Shown: piece after piece, positions 34,387-46,602 of the stretch
Layout of the letters: the number at the start of each line of letters is the position of its first letter
How positions within the stretch are numbered: position 1 is the first letter of the stretch
Assembly: GCF_032118995.1 (NCBI RefSeq)
Contig: NC_092651.1
Span: 19,638,349-19,702,348, forward strand
DNA length: 64,000 bases
DNA from: Asterias amurensis
Lineage: Eukaryota; Echinodermata; Asteroidea; Forcipulatida; Asteriidae
Reading direction: 5' to 3'
Program-made: the position numbers and the translations under genes
The notes under the pieces: generated by a model
Databases searched by the model: none
What the model was told of the DNA's origin: nothing
What the model saw: only the letters and a program-made list of their open reading frames with translations

Positions 34387-37300
34387 TCAACACTCGGGAG
34401 GAATGTTAACAACAAATGTTTCGTCAGGATTCCTAAAGCACATTCTATGCAGGATTTGTAGACACTTCTTACAGTACCAGCCAGAGTCTCTCTGTGTCTC
34501 AGAGTCTCTCTGTGCCTTTGCAATCTTCCTGACAAAGTCTTTGGCCTCACTATGCTTGGCAAGCTTCTCCAGCAGGAGATGTACACTACTTTCCACAACG
34601 TCATGTGTTATCAGTGTTTCACTGTAGAGTCTTTCAAGATCTTTATTATAGACGAAGTCTAAATAACTATCTCCGTGCAATTCAAATACAGCAACAATAA
34701 GATCAATCATGTCTTGATGATATAGCTCAGCTTGAAGGGACCTTCTTAGTGCAACATTTGTGAAAATGTCACCAACTGTGGTTGAACACTCCTCATACAG
34801 GGTAACATTGGAGAAATCTAGGAGAAAAGAAAAGAAAAACATTTGAGAAATAATTAACTATTGGTTTATTTGTTAGGCTCTACATGCAAACCTAAAATTA
34901 TAAATGTGGAATCAGAAGTCAAATTTATTTGCCTAAGTAATGTTGCTTTTTTATACACCTTTTTTAATGCAAGTCACCAGACATACATGGCCTGAAGGCC
35001 ACTTTAAGGTTTGGGCTACAAATCAACTATTTTTCCATGGGCCGTTGCCACCTACTCCAGGGGCTGAAACAGGAGTACAGTCAATATGGATGTAGGCTTG
35101 GGAATCGCCCATCAGAAGCCTGGCTGGTAGAGCAGTACATCCCCAACTGTTAGTGTCATGAACAGGACTTGAACCCACACTCTGCTGAATCCGGTGCTCT
35201 AAGTCGCTAGGCCATGACAAGCCATGGAATTTATTATTATTGTTGAGCTCTCACAATGAAACTTTTTAATAATAATAATAATTGTGGCTTCTTATATAGC
35301 GCACATGTCCGTCACCCAGTGACGCTCCTGGTGCTGTAACATACAGTATTTCCTGACAGATAAGGGACTGTGTTTGAAATTATGAGACCTAATTCTGATA
35401 GCACCATGTAACGCTGTGGCACAATTTGCTACTGATTTTACGAGCGATTGAAAATCACAAATCTTGTTCTTTGTCTATAATGCCTTACCTTGAGTGTTGA
35501 AATCTCCCTTTGCAATGCATTCAAACTCCTCTCCAGTAACTCTACCAGCCTTCACTGTATAGACCTGGTGTGGAATCATCAAGCCTGGTAATTGAATCTC
35601 ATCCACTCCTTGAGTGAGCATCCAGTTTCGGTTAGGACGGTCCGGGTTGTGAAGACATGCACACAGTTGCAGAGCATTGCAGTTGAGCCTATGCAAACCT
35701 TTCACAGTGGCTGTTCTGTTTTGCTCACTTAACTGAATCTCCAATGGTTCATCTATTAGAAAAGACAAACATACTTTGGTTAATTGTGTCAGGTACATGT
35801 ACCTCTATAACCCTCCTGATTCAAACGATGATAAACACATCGTCGGTTCATTGCAGAACCAACGCAAAGCCTCGTAAAATCCTGTTCCCAGAACTTTGTA
35901 CTGTAATTTGCACATTTGGCTTACATGAAAAGACAGGCTGCCACAATTGTTTGTCACCGAATTCGGCTTCATGGGAGGCATTGTAATGTTGTATTTTGGA
36001 AATTGTTTTTTACCTTTTTATCTAGCGCTTTGAGGTCTTATTTGGCAATTTGGCGCTTTATAAATATCTTTTTATTATTATTATTATGAAGTCCATGGAG
36101 GTAAAAATTGTAAGTCTGAGCATCCGAGATTTCAGCAAACCACGGTAGAATTTTTGCCTGGATAGACTTAGGGATTTGTCAGTGGAAATATCCATTGCAG
36201 ATTAGAAATGGCGGCGGATGGCAATGTACTCTCAAAGATGAATTTAAAGGTCTGAAACACTTACAGCTAGATACGAGTTGATCAGTATCAGTAGTATCCT
36301 CTGTGTCTGTGGGGGAGCATCCCGAGGAGCGAGGTTTCTTCTTAAATTGCTTGCATTTCCATGGTTTTAAGAAACATCCCAATACACCAATAACCAATAC
36401 AAAAGAAACAATGGCGAGAACAAGGAAGGTAGCCATTGTAGAATCTGATAGATAAAGATAATGTGAGCAAACCAAATTAAAGATCTCCAGTTTTGTTAAG
36501 GGAGTGGTATGATCATTGGCAAAAAACTAATACAAAATATATAGATGTGTAAAGAACTGAAACTGTGCGCCGTGCCGGTGCGTTGGAGTGGCCCTGCCGG
36601 ATCTTTGAGGACAACGCTCCCACGGCTTGAAATCTTGGTGAACTGTTTCGTGATTGGACGAATTATTGATAATGTATAACAATGTATAACAAAATAATAA
36701 TTGTGTGCTGACCGGATGCGTTGTTTTGGCGCCCTTTCTTGCAATGTATTGTGTGATTAAGTTGTGCAGACAGACCAAATGTTAAATAAATCAGTGTGTT
36801 TCATATCGAATGGAATTTGAGTTTGTTTGTTTTTCTGTCTGCGTTTGGCTACAGAGCAAACAAGGACCCTGGCAGTACGTTACAGATGTATAAAATAAAA
36901 ACTCACTAAAACTAGATTATTGCAAGTTTTTAAAAAGATTTTCACCGTAAAATCTGAAAACCTCTTAAGACAAGGTGACACACATGTAGTAAATGTAGCG
37001 TAGACTTGGCTTTTCTGGTTCGTACATTTTTCAAGGAGACAAGGATTGTTACAATGTATTATTTGTGTTTTCTGAGCGTCTGATGAAGAGAGCTTTTAAT
37101 TGACACAAAACAACTCTTACATTCATCGAGCTTACTAGGAGAGGCATCCCTGGCTACCGGACAACCCAATCGCCCAGCAGGGGGCAGCTAGTGATGGAAG
37201 CTACACCACAGAGTTTTGCGAGTGCCCCCGACCGGCCAAACAGCCCTGGCTACAAGGCTACCCAATCGCCCAGCAGGGGGCAGCTAGTGATGGAAGCTAC

Positions 37301-40300
37301 ACCACAGAGTTTTGCGAGTGCCCCCGACCGGCCAAACAGCCCTGGCTACAAGGCTACCCAATTGCCCAGCAGGGGGCAGCTAGTGATGGAAGCTACACCA
37401 CAGAGTTTTGCGAGTGACCCCGACGGGCCAAACAGCCCTGGCTACAAGGCTACACAATTGCCCAGCAGGGGGCAGCTAGTGATGGAAGCTACACCACAGA
37501 GTTTTGCGAGTGACCCCGACGGGCCAAACAGCCCTGGCTACCGGGCTACCCAAACGCCCAGCAGGGAGCAGCCAGTGATTGAAGCTCCAAAGCGGAGTTT
37601 TGCGAGTTACCCTTACCGGCCAAAACCTTTGCTGTTAAAGTAGTAAAAAAAATTTTCATTACCATTTTTGTCAATGTTTTTAATGTCTACTGGATTCTTC
37701 GCGATGGTATCTCCTGCTTCAGGTTTCGTTGATGTCACACCTGACAAAAAATAAATAAAGAAAATAGTTCACATTCATGAGACTTGTTGTACTCCCTCTT
37801 GGCACATTCTTGGTTGGGAAAGATATTCTGCACATCCTCTAAGTTTTTCTAAGATTTTGAAAATCCAGTTTCAGTTTTTCTAAGTTTTTGAAAATCCTAT
37901 TTCAGTTTTTCAGAATGTTTGCAAATCCTATTTCAGTTCTTATGAATGTTTGCAAATCCTATTTCAGTTCTTCTGAATGTTAGCAAATCCTATTTCAGTT
38001 CTTCAGAATGTTTGCAAATCCTATTTCAGTTCTTCTGAATGTTTGCAAATCCTATTTCAGTTCTTCTGAATGTTTGCAAATCCTATTTCAGTTCTTCAAA
38101 ATGTTTGCAAACTTCTCTTTCAGTATGTTAGCACCCTTCCAATCCCATACACTTTGTACTCTCTCTCTGTTTCCTCTACTGGTTGGATACCTTTGAATCT
38201 TATTCATTCATTCATTCATTCATTCATTCATTCATTCATTCATTCATGTATCATTGTTCATCATGATATAAAAACATAAAATTCCATATCTCAAGAATTA
38301 TTCTTGCCTACACCCCTCCCGAGTTTAAAAGGCTATTTCAACAAATTTGCAAAGCCATTGAAGAGTATCACTTACCGGTGGTAGATTTTGCAGTGGTAGT
38401 TATAACAACTTCCTCTGCCGTGGGTTGAGGTGTTGTTACTGTGAAATATAACAGATCCAAAATATTACATTTAAATCAACATCAAGCCCCACTACAAATA
38501 TTGCACTATGGTTCAAATGTGTGCAAGTTAAATGGACACATGGCTTGGGGTAGTTTACTACATTACTGGCCAAATGATACTCAGCTAAGAATATTTATTG
38601 TAGGGTTGTCATGCAAGCCTGTTTGCTTCGTTTTTGAAAGGGCAAGGACACCAAGGCATTTTCTCCTTGGTTAAAGGGCACCCTATAAGGAAATTGTAAA
38701 CTTCCGCTGGAGCATTTCAAGGGCCAGGCAATGACCGGGGGCATGGAGGCAATCGCCTCAGTGCCTTTGTGAAGTATCAGGCCTGATCATGGCAGAGTGG
38801 TTTAGAACGTCAGTTTCAAGTTCTAGTTGTTGAGTCATTAGGCAGTGGGTTTCTAATCCTGGTCAAGACACGTGTGTCCTTCAGCAAGATGCTTTTTTTT
38901 ACTACAATTGCGAGGGTAGAGGTTGATATTGTGTTTGAGAAAGTATTCAAAGTGCCACTACCCAGGGAGCCGAGAAAGATTACAGAAATGCTGTCGGCCC
39001 AGTGAGAACAAAAATTATTTTAAGCATTTACAATAGATTTACTTGACTCTCCTGATGTGAACTTTGCTCTGTGATTTTCACTTTTTTTCTCTCAATAACT
39101 TGACGGCTATTGAAGCTGAAACTTCTACAGTAAGTGGGGATCCATGTCATGGCCAAAAACCTGGACCTATAAAAGGTATCGAAACCCTTTAACTTAAAAA
39201 AGGGTGGTGTTTGTTGTTCTTAATAATCCAAAGATTTTATTCCCTTTGTAGTGACTTATATTGCTATTTGTATTTGTCAGGCAACAACCGTTTATTTTGG
39301 TACAGAAAACATATACATTGTATATATTTGCTACATGCAACAGCAGTTGACTTTTTCCATGTGCTTCAGCTTTTTGCATGGGCAACGCCATCTTGTTTTA
39401 TGAAGTCAACAGATAAACATGCATCATTTTATTGCCCCACCTCCGCGACCTACACCATTACAACCACCTGAACCTACAGCAACACTACCAACAGTGGATG
39501 AACGACCACAGCCCCGCACAACTCGCTCTGGGAGACATGTTTACTGGCCGTCACGCTATGTCCAGTTTTTAGATTTTGGCTGAACTTCACCTTATATTCT
39601 TTGTTTAGCATCATCGACCTCTGATACCATCATCGATCTAGGAGGGGGGCTAATGTAGTGACTTATATTGCTATTTGTATTTGTCAGGCAACAGCCGTTT
39701 ATTTTGGTACAGAAAACATGTACATTGTATATATTTGCTACATGCAACAGCAGTTGACTTTTTCCATGTGCTTCAGCTTTTTGCATGGGCAACGCCATCT
39801 TGTTTTATGAAGTCAACAGATGAACATGCATCATTTTATTGCTCCACCTTCGGTTTTATAACTTCAGTTAAGTTTCATTCAAAGGGTATTCAGGAAAACC
39901 CTATTTGGCCATTGCTAACACTGTATACTACATATCTTCGCTCCAAGTATTGTGAGGGATTCCAGCACCTTTTTCTGTGGAAAAGCGTAACAATTCTAAG
40001 TTGCAATTCGTGCGGTTTGACTCTTAATCTTTGGAGTACGTGCGCTACATTCGTGCACGTTTTGACCATCGCTGTGATTCACCATTGGAAGAGCGGATGG
40101 TCATCTTATCAGTACTTTTACGCAAGTAAATTGACGGTGTTTTACATTTACTTCACCTTCAATATCCATGAAACGCATACCTTTTGGCGCATTGATCTCT
40201 TCACAAAATGTTTCGTTAGCTAGAGGATAACTTCCTAAATTCAGGTACGAGCTGCAGACTTTAGGGCAGAACCCATTTTGAATGCATGGTTTGTAAATGT

Positions 40301-40463
40301 TGAGGTGTCCATGTTGGTCAAGATCAAATGGATCTTCTGGGCAAAATGCACAGTGAATGCAATCACCATGTAGACAAAATTTTCTGGTGAGACAAAGAAA
40401 AAACAAAATACAAGTGTAAAGAAATACACTATAATACTACTAATAATAATAATAAAAATAATG

Positions 40464-40495
<32 letters not shown>

Positions 40496-42111
40496 CGTAT
40501 TTATAACGCGCCTTTTGCCAAAAGATACAAAGTGGCAGGTATTTTGACTGCAAGGAGTGGGGCGAAGTTTGAATTATGAGACCTAATCCTTAGCACCATG
40601 TTATGGTTTACAAGATGCTGTGGCGCAATATGCTGCCAATCCAGCCAGGAACACCAGGGCGAACCCCTTCTCTTTTTCGATAAGTCTATGGGTTCTTTTA
40701 CACAACACATGGGACCAACGTCTTTGCGTCCCATCCGAAGGACGAAGCAATGGTTAATTGTCTTGCTTAAGGACATGCGTTTTACAGCTGGGGATTCGAA
40801 CCCACACTCTGCTGATCAGAAACATCAGAGTTTGAATTCGGTGCTCTTAACCGCTCGGCCACGACACTAATCAACAATGCACTTTTTTTAGATGAATGTT
40901 TTACACTGTTTAAATTTACATTGTGTTAAAAAAAATAAGCATACAAAAACTGTTTAAAATATGTGTTTGTATAGATAATCTTCCCATAAAGGAAACTCGG
41001 CAAACTCCCCCGCAAGGGAACTTAAACAGCCGATGATCGGCAAATTCTCTCTCAAGCAAACATACATCTATGATTATAAATTGCACAAGTAAAAGGCTAA
41101 CTGTGATTTCACACAAATACATGTCTTTATGGTAATTTTCTTGGTGGATCTATTGATTCCATTCCTCCAGAGTAGATTCAGAACTTACCCTGAATTGTTG
41201 TCACACGGCGGATCACATTTCCACTCTTCGGGGTCCCTTTCAACTATAGTTGGTATTCTTTGTTCAGTCACTGAAGCCAACATTATCAATATGAAGCCTT
41301 GGACCACGATTAGCTGTGAAAGTAAAACAGAAATTCCACACTTACTCATGATTGGGTGCCAAGGCTTAAGCCAGGGTTTGGTTAAAGGGCGTCAAAATTT
41401 GCTGGCAATTTCAACTCATGGTGTCCAAATTAGTTTAAAACTGATCACTTACATTTCATTTACAAAGAGAAAACGGATGAAACAGGGTGTCCACATTTAA
41501 AAAAAGGTGTCCAAAAGACACCCTCTCTGGCTACATGTAACACTATATGTTGGGTGCTTAGTGGAAAAACATCGAGGCTGTTCAACATGGACCTTCTCTT
41601 CCAGGAACGCATACTTTTACAATGTCTGTCCCATCAAATTCTGAATCAAACACATTTTTTTAAACACAATAAACCCAAACCCCCTCCCCCTAAGTTCAGT
41701 TTGAAAAGGTGTAAATTTTTTTAGATATATCTAAAATAAATCTAGAGCTGTTTTTTGTGAATAATCAGTAATTGGATAAAAAATAACAAGCTGAGAAAAG
41801 TGGTTGACAGCAATGTTTCTCAGATTAAAATTTGGCGGCATAAAACCTCATAATATCTTTCTACATAAATATAGGGCCTATTACTTTGAAGTGAAATGTT
41901 TCTCAACTTGCATAACAGGCCTACTATCGAAAGCTTCTGTTTTTCTATTCAAGTAAGTTTTCTTGTCATTGTTTAGAGTGATTACCAACCGAATACCTTC
42001 CCTTTCACAGATTTACATAAAACTTAGAAAACATGCAGTGATTTACATTTTCCAATGTCTAAATCTCGTAGCAAAATACATTATTACCTTTGTGTGCAGC
42101 TGCAAATCCAT
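34387..42111 (-). CDS. Receptor A: type I membrane protein with TNFR-like Cys-rich domain, 455 aa
   Basis: Minus strand, eight exons: 42088–42111, 41189–41313, 40181–40383, 38376–38438, 37663–37740, 36265–36444, 35489–35752, 34387–34817; all GT–AG and all phases agree. Exons 1–2 give a signal peptide (MDLQLHTK then a hydrophobic run ending ASVTEQ). Exons 2–3 form a cysteine-rich ectodomain with Cys-x2-Cys-x2-Cys (GDCIHCAFC) and a later GFCPKVC, which resembles one TNFR-superfamily cysteine-rich domain. Exons 4–5 make a Thr-rich stalk (VVITTTTAKSTT). Exon 6 has one transmembrane helix (ATFLVLAIVSFVLVIGVLG), a basic stop-transfer (KPWKCKQFKKKP) and an acidic Thr-rich stretch. Exons 7–8 encode about 230 cytoplasmic residues that I do not recognise; their helical character allows a death-fold-like guess only. 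Exons 1–3 match receptor B in plan. Confidence 0.8.
35035..35222 (-). mobile_element. tRNA-derived SINE, intron 7 of receptor A
   Basis: On the minus strand it reads TGGCCTAGCGACTTAGAGCA (A box region) and GGTTCAAGTCC (B box), then an SINE body. It is in the same orientation as the host gene. Confidence 0.7.
35263..35445. mobile_element. SINE 3′ part with AAT tail
   Basis: (AAT)n, then TTCTTATATAGCGCACATGT and ATTATGAGACCTAATTCTGA. These words recur in the fuller SINE at 40440–40868. Confidence 0.6.
37140..37635 (+). repeat. 96-base minisatellite, about five units, open reading frame throughout
   Basis: Units of 96 bases (32 codons) around CAGCAGGGGGCAGCTAGTGA repeat about five times in receptor A intron 5, with the last unit more diverged. 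Because 96 is a multiple of three, the plus strand stays open for 150 codons (MEATPQSFASAPDRP… repeated). That strand is antisense to the host gene. The array stops about 25 bases from the exon 5 donor. Confidence 0.9.
37840..38125. repeat. 31-base tandem array in receptor A intron 4
   Basis: About eight or nine units of ATGTTTGCAAATCCTATTTC + AGTTCTTCTGA, with the outer ones diverged. Confidence 0.85.
38199..38247. repeat. (ATTC)n microsatellite
   Basis: Roughly twelve ATTC units. Confidence 0.95.
38784..38905 (+). mobile_element. tRNA-derived SINE fragment
   Basis: Reads ATGGCAGAGTGGTTTAGAAC, then GGGTTTCTAATCCTGGTCAA (B-box region) and GTGTCCTTCAGCAAGATGC. Confidence 0.6.
39247..40146 (+). 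mobile_element. Remnant Ty3/gypsy-like LTR retroelement (fossil)
   Basis: Two direct copies of a sequence that starts TGTAGTGACTTATATTGC (39247 and 39654) agree over about 190 bases with about three differences, as expected for LTRs of a young insertion. Between them lies a short internal stretch with the proline-rich tail of a pol-like product (motif RTTRSGRHVYWPSRYV) and a polypurine tract just before the second LTR. The element is broken: most of the internal region is absent. The right end is uncertain; a TTTTACA at about 40146 is one possibility. It sits in receptor A intron 3, close to the exon 3 donor. Confidence 0.7.
40440..40868 (-). mobile_element. Near-complete tRNA-derived SINE
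   Basis: On the minus strand: TCGTGGCCGAGCGGTTAAGA (A box region), GGTTCGAATCCC (B box), a body with TCCTTAAGCAAGACAATTAA and GTCCTTCGGATGGGACG, then a 3′ tail through ATTATGAGACCT to (ATT)n. It is the reference copy for the other SINE pieces here and lies in receptor A intron 2. Confidence 0.85.
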
Positions 42112-42717
42112 GATTTCAAACTGCTTCACTTGGATTGATGACTAGAACTTGGAAGAGAGCGCAATACACAATGAAAGCTGCAAAAATAAAAGGCAAACAA
42201 ATACCAGGTTTTAAAATAAGGTCAAGACAACAAAAACAAAAAAAACGAAAGTATAATTTTTTTGGGATGAGCCTAAAACATAAACATGGCATGTATGTTA
42301 GGCTAAACAATGCAGATTTCATAATGCTTAGTTTTAACTTCTTGTGCATAGTTGGTTGACTCAACTCAGATACTCCTAGAACTATACAGTTCGTTCTGCT
42401 ATCGTCTCCACACGAAAGCAGTATTTGATGGTCGAAGAAACTGGGTCCTGGTAAAGAAAGTGAACACTGGACATCCATTTCCTGTTCTGCATTTGTTTAT
42501 ATCCAACCCAATTATGAAAGTGTCAACTTCCTCAACCTCCACACACACACCGTACAATGTCAACAAAAAGGTTTCTGAAAACTACGAAAATAAGATTTAA
42601 GAAGGCCCCATTCTATGGGGTGATAATCTCTTTTTTTTTATAAAAAGGAATTGACATGTGATATCGTATGGCAGCAGATTTCAACATACATTGCCATGTG
42701 CACAACTACATATAGAA

Positions 42718-42844
42718 CTAGACCCAGCTGCCCAGTAACTGGGGCACTGTACTCATTTTTTTAAATTTTGACATTATCGGTCGTACCTGACAGAAAATGT
42801 CAACATTTCGAAAAAGGAATACAGCGCCCCAATTACTGGGTCTA
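42718..42844. mobile_element. MITE with TAGACCCAG…GGGGC ends, copy 1
   Basis: Ends TAGACCCAGCTGCCCAGTAA and the inverted CCAATTACTGGGTCTA enclose about 90 bases. A partial relative is at 43653–43720. Confidence 0.7.
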
Positions 42845-43104
42845 ATATAGAACTTGAACTTGAAGAAAAGCGACCCCTGGCCAGTTGATTTACTACCTCC
42901 ATGCTGATACCTTACTGATACCATGGTGTGGAGGCAGAACACTGGCTGGGTTTAGTTTTAGCCCAAGAATAAAGCGTGCATGCATGCGGTGAGGCAATGA
43001 CGACTGTGTCCTGTGATTGTGAATGATCGTTAAAAAAGTCCAAGTCTATCTCTAATCATCCTAAATCATAAATGGAAATGGAATGATAAACTATGATGAT
43101 ATTT

Positions 43105-43246
43105 AGCCCACCTTGTTGAGCTGTTAATGGCTCCGCTTTTACTATCGGTCTCATCACTGTCGCCACTACAGTGATGTCATCTCATCACTGATGAGACCGA
43201 TGTTTTATAAAAGCATGAAAAGCGGAGCAAGGTCACAAGGTGGGCT
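43105..43246. mobile_element. Palindromic MITE, TAGCCCACCTTGT ends
   Basis: TAGCCCACCTTGT and ACAAGGTGGGCTA bound arms that both carry GCTCCGCTTTT and CGGTCTCATCA. The whole 142 bases fold into one hairpin. Confidence 0.8.
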
Positions 43247-43652
43247 AGATGATATTCACTTCAGTGTTTTTTCTTCTTACCACATATGAGACCATGAAGG
43301 GCCAGCGGACATCAGGAAAGGCCAGAACAGTTCACATGATGAGATATGTAAAAGGAAAAGAAAAATAACCACACTTTTTGAGTCAGGAATTACGGAAAAA
43401 TCAACGTTTTACGCTCAAGGGAAATTCCCACGACCGTTTCCTTGTTGTTGCGACAGCCGAGTAAACCGCCCTCTGTTGTTGATTTTCGGATAACCCCTAT
43501 AATTATAGACTGGCCACCTGTTTTGTATGGTTTTTTTTTACGCCCCTCGAAGAAGGGGGTGTCAATCGAGGACGAAACTCAGTCTTGTCCGCTGTGACAC
43601 TTGGTCTTCTTGTATTGATAAGTTAGGGAATTTTACGGGGACACCGTAACAT

Positions 43653-43720
43653 TAAGACACAGTTACTGGGGCACTGCACTCACACCATTTTTCGAAATGT
43701 TGGTATAAATCTGCGCCCAA
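43653..43720. mobile_element. Half of the TAGACCCAG MITE, joined to an ATT repeat
   Basis: GACACAGTTACTGGGGCACT and CATTTTTCGAAATGTTG match 42718–42844. The other half is replaced by the (ATT)n array that starts at 43721. Confidence 0.6.
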
Positions 43721-44160
<440 letters not shown>

Positions 44161-44579
44161 CGGCCAGTGTCAAAAACAAATACATACAAGTAAAACAAGG
44201 ATAATAAGACATCAAAAAAGGTAACTTAAATACAGGGTAACTAGAGGAGCGGGATTAAACAAAAGGGTACAGGACAGGTACGGGATGTGGAGGAAGGAAG
44301 AGGAAGGGACAACAATCCATTCTAAGACGGCCAGGATAAACAAAAGCGTACTACTACACTATGACTCAAAAGCCTGCTTATCCAATCCTCGAATAGAGTA
44401 TAAATACAAAAATCACTATGATAAACACTTAGATACTATAAATAAACAAATATAAATAGATACTTTGAGTAAAACTATTAAAAAATGTGAAGCACTAGAT
44501 AGATATTTGATAGATTAAGAGGTGCTAACAAACTCGACACCAATTGAAGCTATTTAAACAAGTTATTTAAAAAGAAAAA

Positions 44580-45000
44580 CAGAATAGATAAATAATAAAT
44601 CTTACATTAATACATGAATGAATGAATAGATAGATAGATAGGTAGATAAAGAAAGAAATAAAGGAAGGGAGGAAGGAGGGAGGGAGGGAGAGGGGGAGAG
44701 AAAGAAAGAATTAGTTAAAGAAAGAAAGAAATAAGTAAATAAATAAATAAATAAATAAATAAATGAAAAAGTAATTGAGTAAATCAATAAATAAATAAAT
44801 AAAGGAATAATTAAATAAATAAATAAATAAACAAATAAATGATGAATAATAAACAAAAGAACGAACGAACGAATGAATAAATAAATTAATTAATAAGTAG
44901 CGAAATGAACAAACAGATAAATAAATAAAAAATAAAAAATAATAAATTAATCAATCAAACAAACAAAAGATAATTTCAAAAATAGATAAATAAATAACCA
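44580..45000. repeat. A-rich low-complexity tract (TAAA, GAAA, GATA units)
   Basis: A patchwork of (ATAA)n, (GAAA)n and (TAGA)n units. It lies just past the 3′ end of the LINE at 45005–45880 in the LINE's orientation, so it probably grew from the LINE tail. Confidence 0.8.
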
Positions 45001-45004
45001 TTAA

Positions 45005-45880
45005 GTTGGGAAAAAAATCAATACAGATCAAATCAAGTCAAAACAGATCAAATCAAATACAATCCATTAGCATTAAACATCATTATTGAAATAACTAGAC
45101 AGTTGGTTGTTAAAACCCCTCCAAGAGTCAAGAATGACCGAGTTCTTAACGGCGGTTGGCAAGCTACTCCAGATACGAGGGAAAGAATGAATTAGAGAAT
45201 TCTTCAGGCAATGAGTTCTGGCAAAGTGATGGTTGAAGGTCAGAGTGTCCAAGTGACGGGTATTGATTTGGGTGAGGGAAGTAACTGCGGAGCATTTGAC
45301 TTGTCCAAATAAACATTTCATGGTAAATAGAACAGTTAGTCTGTTTCTCCGGGCATCTAAGCTTAGCAGGTTCAGTGATTTGAGTCTATTATCATATGAC
45401 ATGACACCTCTTTGTTGCTTGAGACACATCCTGGTAGCTCTCCTTTGCACTCTTTCCAATTGGGACGACATAGTTGCTGTGTAAGGGGACCAGGCAGGCA
45501 GACCATATTCTAGCACTGGAAGAACTAAGGAACGGTAAAGTGATAGTAGTGCCTCTGTGGATGATCCCCCTGCGACATGCCATATAAAACCAAGAGTTTT
45601 GTTTGCTTTTTTGACAACAGCATCAACGTGGTCGGTCCAGGTGAGGGTGTTGTTGATGATCGCTCCAAGATATTTGTAGGTTGATGTGACTGCAAGCTCT
45701 GAACCATGCAGTGTGTAGTAAGGTAGAGTCAGTGTTTTTTTGGAGCGTGTCATGTGCATGACCTTTGACTTGACAATGTTGATTTTCATGCCATTAGATT
45801 CGCTCCATCGACCAATGGCGTTGATGTTGAGTCGAGGGTCCCAGAAACCCCCAGACAAAACACAAAAGGCCCAGAGAGTA
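45005..45880 (-). mobile_element. 5′-truncated LINE: C-terminal part of the reverse transcriptase ORF
   Basis: About 265 codons on the minus strand match the end of non-LTR (CR1/Jockey-type) pol proteins. They run from a thumb-region start (NGMKINIVKSKVMHMTRS), through KYLGAIINNTLTWTDHV and YRSLVLPVLEYGLPAWSPY, to ERVQRRATRMC and the tail RIWSSLPTAVKNS. The frame is open to its stop at 45073. The catalytic FADD box and everything before it are absent, as usual for incomplete target-primed insertions. The open frame suggests a fairly recent arrival. Confidence 0.88.
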
Positions 45881-46009
45881 CTAGGTGTGACAAGTACGTG
45901 TTTGGCCAAAGAGAGAACAACATTAGTGTTAATAAAATAAATCACTTTTCGAAACTACGCCGTTTATTTTCGAATCGGATCGTTACGTTTGGGCACAAAA
46001 AGCAGCTGA

Positions 46010-46010
46010 G

Positions 46011-46045
<35 letters not shown>

Positions 46046-46105
46046 CCACAACAACAACAACAACAACAACCACAACAACAGCAACTAACAACAACAACAT
46101 CACCA
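46010..46105. repeat. (AAC)n microsatellite
   Basis: About 30 AAC units with a few CCAC and GC interruptions. Confidence 0.95.
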
Positions 46106-46602
46106 AGTACTTATGCTTACCAAATTAAGATTGCCAGCCAAAATACCAAGTCACATGTAACTGGTATCCTGCTCACTTACCAAACGGAACATAATAAATG
46201 TTAAATTTATTTCGCAAAAAAAAAAAATCTCCATACCGGATTCGGAGATAATACAAAATTACCTGCTGGTTAGTGTTCTAACCTTTTACCCCCGTCCCGA
46301 CCGGTTGGTAAGCCAATGTTTACAAACCACAAAATCGTCATTAACGTGCAGTGGGTCTATGATAGACTATGGTTACCACCTGACAATCCCAATCGCTTAT
46401 AGCCCCGACTGTGCAACCTGACTATAATTATGCATATTTCCTGGTGTTAAATCGGTTTACTGCGTTACGCATTAAACCCTATTAAAGCCAACTTGCTCCA
46501 TTGTGTCGGTACTCTTTGCACGGGACAGAAACTTAAAACCCACTTTAAAAGGGGCTGATCTTGGTGCAAACTCCGTCAAGTTGTTGGACTCCAATAACAT
46601 AC

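Noticed and set aside
37191-37643. 150-codon repetitive ORF as a gene
   Set aside because: It is explained by a 96-base minisatellite within an intron on the opposite strand. No splice context or family match.
39675-40223. 182-codon ORF
   Set aside because: It runs across LTR sequence of a broken retroelement and then antisense over a receptor A exon. No protein family fits.
40780-40868. tRNA gene on the minus strand (also 33291–33390, 35150–35222, 62050–62140)
   Set aside because: A and B boxes are present but the stems do not pair properly and a SINE body follows. These are SINE heads.
41129-41500. 123-codon plus-strand ORF
   Set aside because: It overlaps receptor A exon 2 in antisense and is a shadow of it plus intron.
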